This document shows, one piece after another, positions 1 through 11,349 of a stretch of 64,000 nucleotides of DNA (positions are counted from its first letter, which is position 1; each line of letters starts with the position of its first letter). The stretch is taken from positions 3,717,056 through 3,781,055 of the forward strand of contig NZ_CP098812.1 in the NCBI RefSeq assembly GCF_036825535.1, read 5' to 3'. A program made the translations under genes and the position numbers. The notes beneath the pieces were generated by a model. The model ran no database searches and was not told the DNA's origin. It saw nothing but the letters and a program-made list of their open reading frames with translations. Origin of the DNA: Parasalinivibrio latis. GTDB lineage: Bacteria; Pseudomonadota; Gammaproteobacteria; Enterobacterales; Vibrionaceae.

Positions 1-1134
1 GATTTCGCAGATTTCCCGGAAGTTGGTGTAGAGGAAGCTTTCCTGGTGGTGAGCCAGGCACCATTTGGCAATGATTGAACCACCCCGGGAGACAATGCCG
101 GTCAGCCGCTTGGCGGTCAGTGGGACATAACGCAACAGCAACCCGGCGTGGATAGTGAAGTAGTCAACGCCCTGCTCGGCCTGCTCTATCAGAGTGTCCC
201 GCATCACTTCCCAGTTTAGGTTTTCCGCAATCCCGTTCACTTTTTCCAATGCCTGGTACATCGGCACGGTTCCAATCGGCACCGGGCTGTTACGAATAAT
301 CCATTCGCGGGTTTCGTGAATATTACGCCCGGTAGAGAGATCCATGACGGTATCGCCCCCCCAACGCGTTGACCACAGCATTTTCTCAACTTCTTCCTCA
401 ATGGAAGAAGTGACGGATGAATTACCAATATTGGCATTCACCTTCACCAGGAAATTGCGTCCGATAATCATCGGCTCACTTTCCGGGTGGTTGATATTGG
501 AAGGAATGATTGCCCGGCCTGCGGCGACTTCCTGACGTACAAACTCCGGGGTAATCTCTGTTGGTAAATTGGCACCGAAGTGTTGCCCGGGATGTTGCTG
601 GGTCAGTACCTCATCCCGGTACTTCTGGCGTCCCATGTTTTCACGAATGGCAATGAATTCCATCTCTGGGGTTACTATCCCCCGGCGGGCGTAGTGAAGC
701 TGGGTAACCCGGCTATCGGGCTTGGCCTGGCGTACTTTCGGCAGGTTTGGGAAACGGATGTCATCCAGGGTATCGTCACTCAGGCGCTCATTGGCAAATT
801 CTGAGCTGAGGCCTTCCATCACTTGCGTGTCGCCACGCTCTTCAATCCAGCGCTCACGCAATTTAGGCAGTCCGCTGTAGATATCAATATCGTAATCAGG
901 ATCGGTATAGACGCCGGATGTGTCATAGACCCGGATGGATTCATTCGGCTCAAATTGGGGATTGTCCCTATCTCCACCAATCAGGGTCGGGGCAAGGGAT
1001 ATCTCTCGCATACCGACACGGATGTCCGGGCGAGAGCCTTCTACATGGACTTTCTTTGAATTTGGAAATGGGGTTACCGACAGGTTGTCGATGTAACTTT
1101 TGGCTTCAAGCCGGGATTGTTTTCTGCTCGACAT
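1..1134 (-). CDS. thiC: Phosphomethylpyrimidine synthase ThiC (N-terminal part, cut by window edge)
   Basis: ThiC converts aminoimidazole ribotide to hydroxymethylpyrimidine phosphate, the pyrimidine half of thiamine, by radical-SAM chemistry in the cytosol. I translated 378 codons without a stop from the ATG at 1134 down to base 1. The protein opens MSSRKQSRLEAK and shows ThiC-typical stretches such as RPDIRVGMREI, YDTSGVYTDP, QLHYARRGIVTPEMEFIA and DLSTGRNIHETREWI. Family members are usually about 630-650 residues, so roughly 40 percent, including the C-terminal CxxCxxxxC cluster motif, lies off the left edge. The start has a GGAG about ten bases upstream. A TPP riboswitch stands in front of the gene, so it is expected to be repressed by thiamine pyrophosphate. 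The rest of a thi operon probably continues to the left. Confidence 0.95.
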   Translation of the reverse strand, partial: MSSRKQSRLEAKSYIDNLSVTPFPNSKKVHVEGSRPDIRVGMREISLAPTLIGGDRDNPQFEPNESIRVYDTSGVYTDPDYDIDIYSGLPKLRERWIEERGDTQVMEGLSSEFANERLSDDTLDDIRFPNLPKVRQAKPDSRVTQLHYARRGIVTPEMEFIAIRENMGRQKYRDEVLTQQHPGQHFGANLPTEITPEFVRQEVAAGRAIIPSNINHPESEPMIIGRNFLVKVNANIGNSSVTSSIEEEVEKMLWSTRWGGDTVMDLSTGRNIHETREWIIRNSPVPIGTVPMYQALEKVNGIAENLNWEVMRDTLIEQAEQGVDYFTIHAGLLLRYVPLTAKRLTGIVSRGGSIIAKWCLAHHQESFLYTNFREICEI

Positions 1135-1243
1135 AGCATTTACTCCAGTTGGGTTCGGAATGAATGCTTGCCGGATGGCGTTGACAAGAGAGAAGACGGT
1201 TTACGTCTGTTGCAGGCAATTCAGAGCGGGTAGATCGCTAGAA

Positions 1244-1336
1244 CAGCTGCTCTTGTTCCCTTCGCAGGTATTAGCCTGATCAGGTTCAACGGATCCCACC
1301 TAAGTGGTCTCAGCCTTACGGCACTCCGACAAGTTC
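1244..1336 (-). promoter_or_regulatory. TPP riboswitch (THI element) upstream of thiC
   Basis: Read on the minus strand, the segment has the hallmark TPP aptamer blocks: GTCGGAGTGC, then AAGGCTGAGA, then GAACCTGATCAGGCTAATACC and GCGAAGGGAACAAG. These blocks are the conserved pyrimidine and pyrophosphate sensing helices of this riboswitch class. About 100 bases separate the aptamer from the thiC ATG. I see no clear GC hairpin with a U-tract there, so control may be at translation initiation, but this is inferred. Confidence 0.95.
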
Positions 1337-1387
1337 AGCCAGCAGTATATGAAAAGCGTTCTGTGCTCTCAAGCGGACAAAAGGTGC

Positions 1388-1771
1388 TCAACCTCTCATC
1401 ATGAGCTGAAAACCCGCCCAGGCTGCAAACACACACACGACAACGTTGAGCAGGATATTGGTGCCCATTTTCAGAAACTCGCCATGCTGCATCAGCGTCA
1501 CGTTATCCATTGAAAACGTAGAAAAGGTTGTCAGGGCACCCAGGAATCCCAGACCAATCAACTGGCGCCATGGTGCAGCAGCAATGGCTCCTTGCTCAAT
1601 CGCAGAAGCCAAAAGACCCATAATAAATGAGCCCAGAATGTTAACCGTCAGAGTTCCGTAGGGAAAACCACGACCTAACATAGCCACACACAGTTCAGAG
1701 ATTAGGTAGCGCGAACAGGCACCTACCGCACCACCGGCTGCGATAAACGCCAAAATCACGGCTTGGTTCAT
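1388..1771 (-). CDS. crcB: Fluoride channel CrcB/Fluc
   Basis: A 127-residue integral membrane protein of the Fluc family, which forms dual-topology dimers that let fluoride out of the cytoplasm. The length is typical. Family motifs are visible in order: GGAVGACSRY near residues 14-22, GTLTVNILGSF near 39-49 and GFLGALTTFSTFS near 75-87, with four hydrophobic segments. The last of these motifs contains the polar track and phenylalanine box of the pore. The ATG at 1771 is preceded by GAGGAA at good spacing. No fluoride riboswitch sequence is evident in the 190 bases upstream. The gene sits between the thiC riboswitch and the tRNA repeat array and appears to be its own transcription unit. Confidence 0.93.
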   Translation of the reverse strand: MNQAVILAFIAAGGAVGACSRYLISELCVAMLGRGFPYGTLTVNILGSFIMGLLASAIEQGAIAAAPWRQLIGLGFLGALTTFSTFSMDNVTLMQHGEFLKMGTNILLNVVVCVFAAWAGFQLMMRG

Positions 1772-1970
1772 CAGGATTCCTCATCCAAAAAATCAAAATT
1801 TGTGATCATGGTAACGCTTTTAGCAATGGTAACGAAATAACCAATAATCGAAAAAAGGATTTCAATGTGAGGAATGTGCGGAAGTTGGCAAGAAAACATC
1901 ATCAACCGGGTTCTGAAATAGCTATGGTGGTTATCTTTAATGACCTTTTTAGTCATCTGCTAATGCAACA

Positions 1971-2547
1971 AAGCCCCATCATTTGACGAGGCTTCTAAAT
2001 TTGGCAGGGGATGACGATTCGATGGGACTGGCCTTCCAGCCGCCGACATTTGCACGAAGTGCAAACCATAGATACTACAAAGCCCCGTCATTTGACGAGG
2101 CTTCTAAATTTGGCAGGGGATGATGATTCGATGGGACTGGCCTTCCAGCCGCCGACATTTGCACGAAGTGCAAACCATAGATACAACAAAGCTCCGTCAT
2201 TTGACGAAGCTTCTAAATTTGGCAGGGGATGATGATTCGATGGGACTGGCCTTCCAGCCGCCGACATTTGCACGAAGTGCAAACTATAGATACAACAAAG
2301 CCCCCGTCGTTTGACGAGGCTTCTAAATTTGGCAGGGGATGACGATTCGATGGGACTGGCCTTCCAGCCGCCGACATTTGCACGAAGTGCAAACTATAGA
2401 TACAACAAAGCCCCGTCATTTGACGAGGCTTCTGAATTTGGCAGGGGATGACGATTCGATGGGACTGGCCTTCCAGCCGCCGACATTTGCACGAAGTGCA
2501 AACTATAGATACAACAAAGCCCCGTCATTTGACGAGGCTTCTAAATT
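1971..2547 (-). repeat. Tandem array of 109-bp units derived from the tRNA-Trp 3' end
   Basis: Five full units start at 1971, 2080, 2189, 2298 and 2408. Four are 109 bp and the fourth is 110 bp because of one extra C. A sixth partial unit at 2517 runs into the 3' end of tRNA-Trp. In the minus (tRNA) direction each unit has a terminator-like hairpin (AAGCCTCGTC, loop AAAT, GACGGGGCTT), then TTTGTTGTATC, then a TTTGCAC-TTC-GTGCAAA hairpin. After these come AATGTCGGCGG, which matches the tRNA-Trp T-arm region, a 17-base insert containing CTGG-AAGG-CCAG, and finally TCGAATCGTCATCCCCTGCCA with a one-base deletion relative to the tRNA. Units differ at only a few positions. The organisation resembles the rtT repeats downstream of E. 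coli tyrT. Whether the array makes a stable RNA cannot be seen from sequence. Confidence 0.95.
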
Positions 2548-2624
2548 TGGCAGGGGATGACGGATTCGAACCGCCGACATTCGGTTTTGGAGACCGACGT
2601 TCTACCGGGCTGAACTAATCCCCT
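2548..2624 (-). tRNA. trpT: tRNA-Trp (CCA anticodon)
   Basis: A 77-base cloverleaf on the minus strand: acceptor AGGGGAT pairing with ATCCCCT, anticodon loop CTCCAAA, T-arm GGCGG-TTCGAAT-CCGTC, encoded CCA end. It is distal to the rRNA operon as in E. coli rrnC (Asp then Trp), but here a strong terminator separates it from tRNA-Asp. Copies of its 3' end recur in the downstream array. Confidence 0.97.
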
Positions 2625-2636
2625 AGCTCGGAGCCT

Positions 2637-2665
2637 ATTCTAATTACCCTGAGCGAAATTGCCAG
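2637..2665 (-). promoter_or_regulatory. Candidate own promoter of tRNA-Trp
   Basis: On the minus strand CTGGCA (2660-2665) and TAGAAT (2637-2642) are separated by 17 bases and followed by a GC-containing discriminator AGGCTCCGAGC, as is common for stringently controlled stable-RNA promoters. It lies just upstream of tRNA-Trp and downstream of the Asp-Trp terminator. This is a sequence match only. Confidence 0.5.
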
Positions 2666-2783
2666 CAGTAATAGCTGTCGCACGATCTAAGTGCTCGAAA
2701 TATAAACGGATATGGGCAGGTACAGAACTCTGAATTTCTGACATCAAGAAGCCCTTCAGTTTCCAGCAGGCATCTGATACAAC

Positions 2784-2814
2784 AAAAAAAAGCCCCGTCA
2801 TTTCTGACGAGGCT
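2784..2814 (-). terminator. Intrinsic terminator of the rRNA operon, between tRNA-Asp and tRNA-Trp
   Basis: On the minus strand AGCCTCGTCA-GAAA-TGACGGGGCT is a ten-pair stem with a GAAA loop, followed by eight T. The same stem sequence, with a shorter loop and a broken T-tract, and the following GTTGTATC recur in every unit of the array downstream of tRNA-Trp. Confidence 0.9.
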
Positions 2815-2824
2815 TCTTAAGAAG

Positions 2825-2901
2825 TGGCGGAGCGGACGGGACTCGAACCCGCGACCCCCGGCGTGACAGGCCGGTATTCTAACCAACTGAACTACCGCTC
2901 C
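2825..2901 (-). tRNA. aspT: tRNA-Asp (GTC anticodon)
   Basis: A 77-base cloverleaf on the minus strand: acceptor GGAGCGG/CCGCTCC, anticodon loop CTGTCAC, T-loop TTCGAGT, encoded CCA. It is the last gene before the operon terminator and about 90 bases after 5S rRNA. Confidence 0.97.
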
Positions 2902-2994
2902 GCAGCGATACTGTTTACCGAATAAAGTCTTATGGTTAGCTTGCTTTATCCAGTGTTGCCTTCATCTTCTCTTAAAGATGAAAACCAATTTAAA

Positions 2995-3112
2995 GCCTGG
3001 CGATGTCCTACTCTCACATGGGGAGACCCCACACTACCATCGGCGCTATTGCGTTTCACTTCTGAGTTCGGCATGGGTTCAGGTGGAGCCACAATGCTAT
3101 GGTCGCCAGACA
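2995..3112 (-). rRNA. rrf: 5S ribosomal RNA
   Basis: About 118 bases on the minus strand, starting TGTCTGGCGACC and ending CATCGCCAGGC, so the ends pair as in bacterial 5S rRNA. The internal CCGAACTCAGAAGTGAAACG block is the conserved loop region. The ends are placed by analogy and may be off by a few bases. Confidence 0.96.
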
Positions 3113-3215
3113 AATTCGGTACAATCTTGAAAGCTGATGTCTTCTAGCGTGTTCTCTTACACATTCAAGATGTTTGATTCTCTTGAGTACGCACAAAACC
3201 CCTTGGGTGTTGTAT

Positions 3216-6104
<2,889 letters not shown>

Positions 6105-6290
6105 ATACAACCCGAAGGAGTTTCGAGTCATACGCGGACCAAGATTTTGTTTTCGCCGTACTCAAATTGAGTTGTGCTTAAAGCACTACCAAAACACTTG
6201 AATGTGTTTGCTTTGAGAACTTTGTTCATCACTTCCTAAGAAGTTCAGAACAGATCCAACATTGTTGAATCTACTAGTCAGCTTTCCAGA

Positions 6291-6302
6291 TTGTTAAAGA
6301 GC
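6291..6302 (-). promoter_or_regulatory. boxA antitermination element in the 16S-23S spacer
   Basis: The minus strand reads GCTCTTTAACAA, the core of the rRNA boxA element bound by NusB/NusE. It sits in the 268-base spacer between tRNA-Ala and 23S, where E. coli rrn operons also have one. Confidence 0.85.
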
Positions 6303-6372
6303 ATGTGTTTCGGTGTCTACAAAGGACAAGGAACCACTTTCTAAGGACACTTTTGTAAATGCGCTTAAAGAG

Positions 6373-6448
6373 TGGTGGAGCTATGCGGGATCGAACCGCA
6401 GACCTCCTGCGTGCAAGGCAGGCGCTCTCCCAGCTGAGCTATAACCCC
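6373..6448 (-). tRNA. alaT: tRNA-Ala (TGC anticodon)
   Basis: A 76-base cloverleaf on the minus strand in the 16S-23S spacer: acceptor GGGGTTA, anticodon loop CTTGCAC, encoded CCA. It follows tRNA-Ile by 32 bases, the usual Ile-Ala spacer pair. Confidence 0.97.
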
Positions 6449-6480
6449 ATCGTGTTGCCTTAGATACCACTTCAACGAAG

Positions 6481-6557
<77 letters not shown>

Positions 6558-6627
6558 ATCTAAGCAATGATGCTCTCTTTACTTTTCGACCAGGCAATCT
6601 GTGTGGACACTCATGAAGCAGTTTAGG

Positions 6628-8180
<1,553 letters not shown>

Positions 8181-8350
8181 AAGTTTTTTCAAACCCGAAG
8201 GTTTGGCTCAATGAATACTGTTTATCTATTTTCATAGATAGAATTGACTGTGCCGATATTCCTTTTCAGGAATCTCGTTTGGTCACTCGATTCATTGAAT
8301 AAATTCTTTATTCTGTTTCAACGAGTGCCCACACAGATTGCATGGTCAAA

Positions 8351-8362
8351 TTGTTAAAGAGC
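8351..8362 (-). promoter_or_regulatory. boxA antitermination element in the 16S leader
   Basis: The minus strand reads GCTCTTTAACAA about 170 bases upstream of 16S and downstream of all three promoter candidates, the expected place for the rRNA leader antiterminator. Confidence 0.88.
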
Positions 8363-8402
8363 GTTGACTTGTCAGCGTTGCCGCTGAATGTCGAGGCTGC
8401 GT

Positions 8403-8430
8403 ATCTTACTCGCCTCCAACCCAAAGTCAA
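8403..8430 (-). promoter_or_regulatory. rRNA promoter (closest to 16S)
   Basis: Minus strand TTGACT (8425-8430), 16-base spacer, TAAGAT (8403-8408), followed by ACGCAGCC. It is the most downstream of three evenly spaced rrn promoter matches. Confidence 0.75.
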
Positions 8431-8514
8431 GAAGAAAATCTGAAGTATTTTCAAAGTCTCTTTTTGACTTCCCTCAACCGCCAACCCGAAGGTTTTGCGT
8501 TGAAGCGGGCGGCC

Positions 8515-8542
8515 ATTCTAAACAAATCCAAAACCCTGTCAA
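8515..8542 (-). promoter_or_regulatory. rRNA promoter (middle)
   Basis: Minus strand TTGACA (8537-8542), 16-base spacer, TAGAAT (8515-8520), followed by the GC-rich discriminator GGCCGCCC. The perfect -35, 16-base spacing and GC discriminator are typical of rrn P1 promoters. Confidence 0.82.
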
Positions 8543-8630
8543 GCAGTTGTTCTCAACTTGTTTTTGAAAGCTCCCGGAGCCTTCCCGTCACTGCGAAGTC
8601 GTTGCCTGTCCGCCGTGTCGGTGAGGACGC

Positions 8631-8658
8631 ATTATAGAGATCGCGATCACATTGGCAA
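8631..8658 (-). promoter_or_regulatory. rRNA promoter (distal)
   Basis: Minus strand TTGCCA (8653-8658), 16-base spacer, consensus TATAAT (8631-8636), then GCGTCCTCACC. It is the furthest upstream of the three and lies about 130 bases from the divergently transcribed yrdA. Confidence 0.8.
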
Positions 8659-8786
8659 GCCCTTTTTTGAGAAAAATCCGGCCTTCGTGACTGTTTGACT
8701 GCAAAGTAGTCAAAAAGGCATGTATTGCACACTTTTCATACTCAATATAGGCTTGATAGATCCCTACATATATAAAGGAATAGAGA

Positions 8787-9329
8787 ATGAGCCTCTCATT
8801 ACGCCCATATAAAGGTAAGACACCTGTTCTAGGCAAAGATGTATATGTCGACCCTATGTCCGCGCTGATAGGCGACATTGAACTGGGAGCGGATGTCAGC
8901 ATCTGGCCATTGGTTGCGGCCCGGGGAGACGTCAATATTATTCGTATCGGTGCAAGAACCAATATCCAGGACGGCTCTGTCTTGCATGTCACCCGAGTGG
9001 GACCGGAAGCCCCTACCGGGCACCCGCTGATTATTGGAGAGGACGTCACAGTCGGTCACAAGGCAATGCTCCATGGCTGCACTGTTGGCAACCGTGTCCT
9101 TGTGGGTATGGGGGCAATCATTCTGGATGGGGCTGAAGTGGCAGACGATGTCATCGTTGGTGCGGGCAGTCTGGTACCACCGGGGAAGAAGCTGGAAAGC
9201 GGCTATCTATATGTCGGCAGTCCAGTGAAGCAAGCGCGCCCGCTAAAGGAAGAAGAACGCGCCTTTTTGAAGCAATCATCCATCAATTACGTCAACCTGA
9301 AGAATGACTACCTTGCAGAAAACCGCTAA
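8787..9329 (+). CDS. yrdA: Gamma-class carbonic anhydrase-like hexapeptide protein YrdA
   Basis: A 180-residue left-handed beta-helix protein of the gamma carbonic anhydrase / YrdA / PaaY group. The hexapeptide repeat pattern runs from about residue 15 to 140 (for example IGDIELGADVSIWP and IGEDVTVGHKAMLHGC). His67, His91 and His96 fall where the trimer's metal ligands lie in the family, so a metal centre is likely. Enzymatic carbonic anhydrase activity is not proven for many YrdA proteins. It is divergent from the rRNA operon and convergent with yrdB: the TAA at 9327-9329 overlaps the yrdB stop. Confidence 0.9.
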   Translation: MSLSLRPYKGKTPVLGKDVYVDPMSALIGDIELGADVSIWPLVAARGDVNIIRIGARTNIQDGSVLHVTRVGPEAPTGHPLIIGEDVTVGHKAMLHGCTVGNRVLVGMGAIILDGAEVADDVIVGAGSLVPPGKKLESGYLYVGSPVKQARPLKEEERAFLKQSSINYVNLKNDYLAENR

Positions 9330-9589
9330 CGGATCTCAATACAGCCTTCGGTATTGAAGTTTTCGTCCTCAATGGCACCTTCAGCAATATCTTCCAGATC
9401 AAAACGGCAGTTGGCAAAAGCAGCCAAAACTGCCGTTTCATCATCCAGGCTGTGACCGATGGCAGTTTCCAGCCACTGTTTAGAAACGAAACAGGTGATG
9501 AGGGCTCCCGCCTGTTGAGCCGGGAATTCCACCTGCCCTTGCTCCGCATGCCAGGTCTGCACATCCGGGAACAAGATATTCTGGTTCAT
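9326..9589 (-). CDS. yrdB: DUF1488 family protein YrdB
   Basis: An 87-residue protein of the YrdB/DUF1488 family, of unknown function. It is acidic and soluble, with no signal peptide or membrane segment. The ATG directly follows the aroE stop (TAA then ATG) and the ribosome binding site TTGGAGG lies inside the last aroE codons, so the two are translationally linked. The aroE-yrdB pairing, with yrdA next to it, is conserved in enterobacteria and vibrios, which supports this call. The stop overlaps the yrdA stop on the other strand. Confidence 0.85.
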   Translation of the reverse strand: MNQNILFPDVQTWHAEQGQVEFPAQQAGALITCFVSKQWLETAIGHSLDDETAVLAAFANCRFDLEDIAEGAIEDENFNTEGCIEIR

Positions 9590-10414
9590 TTAACCTCCAA
9601 GATTCCGGCGCAACTCCCGGAGAACCTGTTTGGTACCGGGGCGTAAACCACGCCAAATGGTAAAGCTCTCTGCAGCCTGGCCGACAAGCATCCCCAGCCC
9701 ATCCAATACTTTCCCAGCGCCCTGCTCTAAAGCCCACTGGTTCGATGAGGTCAGCCCGCTTCCATAAACCATGTCATAAAACACAGCCTGCGGTTGAACA
9801 ACGGCTTCGGGCAGCCCTGGCGTATCGCCGGAAAGGCTGGCAGAGGTAGAATTGATAATGACATCGAAAGACTGACCGGCCGTCTCAGCAAGGGACATCG
9901 AAGAAACAGGTCCAAAGTCTGAAAACACCGACTGAAGCCTTTCAGCCTTTTCCTGGGTACGGTTAGCAATAACCAATGACGCCGGCTTCTGGTTCAACAA
10001 TGGGAGGATCACTCCCCGCGCCGCGCCACCGGCACCCACCAACAGTATCCGGGCACCTTCCAGACAAACCTGGTTTTGCAACAGGTCCTGCACCAAGCCT
10101 TCACCGTCAGTGTTGTCCCCAAGCACCCCACCATCATCCAGCTTTTTAAGGGTGTTTACCGCACCGGCCTGCTTTGCTCGCTCCGTCAGTTGAGTGGCAA
10201 AGCGGTATGCCTCTTCTTTGAATGGAACCGTAATGCTGCACCCTTTTCCGCCTTCAGAAAAAAATGTCTCAATACATTCAACAAAACCATCTTTGGGAGC
10301 TTCAATAGCTTCATACACTAAATCCTGCCCCGTCTGACGGGCAAACAATGTATGAATAAACGGAGATTTTGTATGGCTTAGCGGGTTTCCCACTACTGCA
10401 TATCTATCGGTCAT
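9590..10414 (-). CDS. aroE: Shikimate dehydrogenase AroE
   Basis: A 274-residue NADPH-dependent enzyme that reduces 3-dehydroshikimate to shikimate in the aromatic amino-acid pathway. The substrate site motif NPLSHTKSP is near residue 10 and the catalytic lysine lies in VPFKEEAY near 65. NTDGEG supplies the second catalytic residue, and the dinucleotide site GAGGAARG is near residue 125. I chose the ATG at 10414 (MTDRYAVVG) because it has GGTGAG seven bases upstream and matches the family N-terminus. An in-frame ATG at 10429 would overlap hemF and has no properly spaced site. It follows hemF in what looks like a tsaC-hemF-aroE-yrdB operon. Confidence 0.95.
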   Translation of the reverse strand: MTDRYAVVGNPLSHTKSPFIHTLFARQTGQDLVYEAIEAPKDGFVECIETFFSEGGKGCSITVPFKEEAYRFATQLTERAKQAGAVNTLKKLDDGGVLGDNTDGEGLVQDLLQNQVCLEGARILLVGAGGAARGVILPLLNQKPASLVIANRTQEKAERLQSVFSDFGPVSSMSLAETAGQSFDVIINSTSASLSGDTPGLPEAVVQPQAVFYDMVYGSGLTSSNQWALEQGAGKVLDGLGMLVGQAAESFTIWRGLRPGTKQVLRELRRNLGG

Positions 10415-10422
10415 AACTGTAC

Positions 10423-11328
10423 TCACCATTCCCTTGGCTTAAGATATTCATCATACAGGCGTGCTTCAGCACTGCCCGGCTCCGGCGTCCAGCTGTATTC
10501 CCAGCGGGCAAGCGGCGGCATGGACATCAGGATGGATTCTGTACGGCCGCCACTTTGCAGACCGAACAGTGTCCCACGGTCATAAACCAGATTGAACTCC
10601 ACGTAGCGGCCGCGGCGGTAGAGTTGGAAATTCCTTTCCTGCTCACCGTATTCTGTCTCTTTACGCCTGGCAATAACCGGAAGGTAACCGTCAAGGTACC
10701 CTTGCCCAACGGCTTTTATATAGGCGAAGGATTTGTCAAAGCCCCATTGGTTGAGATCATCAAAGAACAAACCTCCGACACCCCGGGTTTCATTGCGGTG
10801 AGGCAGGAAGAAATACTTATCACACCATGCTTTGTGCTCGGCATAAACATTCTCACCAAACGGGGCGCAGAGATCTTTGGCCACCTGGTGCCAATGCAGG
10901 CAGTCTTCCTCGAAAGGATAGAAAGGAGTCAGGTCGAAACCACCACCAAACCACCAGACCGGCGGCTCCCCCTCTTTCTCAGCAATAAAGAAACGGACGT
11001 TGGCATGGGAAGTGGGTACGTAAGGATTTTTGGGGTGGATAACGAGGGAAACGCCCATCGCTTCAAAACGTCTGCCTGCCAGCTCAGGCCGGTGCGCCGT
11101 TGCAGAAGCTGGCATTTTTTCGCCGAACACATGGGAGAAATTAACGCCCCCCTGCTCAATGACTGCGCCATCACGGAGAACCCGGCTGCGTCCACCGCCA
11201 CCTTCGGCGCGTGTCCAGCTGTCTTCGACAAATTTAGCTGCGCCGTCGGCTTCTTCAAGCCCCTGGCAAATGGTGTCCTGAAGTTGAAGTAAAAACGCTT
11301 TAACGGCTGACTTATCGACGTTTTCCAC
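10423..11328 (-). CDS. hemF: Oxygen-dependent coproporphyrinogen III oxidase HemF
   Basis: A 301-residue cytosolic enzyme of haem synthesis that decarboxylates coproporphyrinogen III to protoporphyrinogen IX using O2. Family signatures are present, including GGGGRSRVL near residue 44, GVNFSHVFGEKMP, HPKNPYVPTSHANVRFF near 110-125, WWFGGGFDLTPFYP and GTLFGLQSGGRTESILMSMPP near the C-terminus. It starts with GTG at 11328, with AAGGA eight bases upstream. The stop overlaps the region just before aroE and tsaC lies 21 bases upstream, so cotranscription is likely. Anaerobic haem synthesis would need hemN elsewhere. Confidence 0.96.
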   Translation of the reverse strand: MENVDKSAVKAFLLQLQDTICQGLEEADGAAKFVEDSWTRAEGGGGRSRVLRDGAVIEQGGVNFSHVFGEKMPASATAHRPELAGRRFEAMGVSLVIHPKNPYVPTSHANVRFFIAEKEGEPPVWWFGGGFDLTPFYPFEEDCLHWHQVAKDLCAPFGENVYAEHKAWCDKYFFLPHRNETRGVGGLFFDDLNQWGFDKSFAYIKAVGQGYLDGYLPVIARRKETEYGEQERNFQLYRRGRYVEFNLVYDRGTLFGLQSGGRTESILMSMPPLARWEYSWTPEPGSAEARLYDEYLKPREW

Positions 11329-11349
11329 ACCGTATCCTTATATCTGCTT

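Noticed and set aside
1771..1956. 61-residue ORF whose stop overlaps the crcB start
   Set aside because: The ATGA overlap is suggestive, but the peptide has no family and no good ribosome binding site, and the base composition is that of an AT-rich intergenic region.
2011..2560. Overlapping 64-73 residue ORFs on both strands across the repeat array
   Set aside because: They arise because the 109-bp repeat is read in several frames. No ribosome binding sites are tied to them and the same peptide fragments recur. This recalls the protamine-like ORF once proposed in the E. coli tyrT repeats.
8588..9049. 153-residue minus-strand ORF spanning yrdA and the rRNA promoters
   Set aside because: It overlaps yrdA, whose hexapeptide repeats are unmistakable, and runs through rRNA promoter sequence.
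10555..11292. 245-residue plus-strand ORF antisense to hemF
   Set aside because: It lies wholly within hemF, has no recognisable family and no ribosome binding site. Long antisense frames of this kind follow from the codon bias of the real gene.
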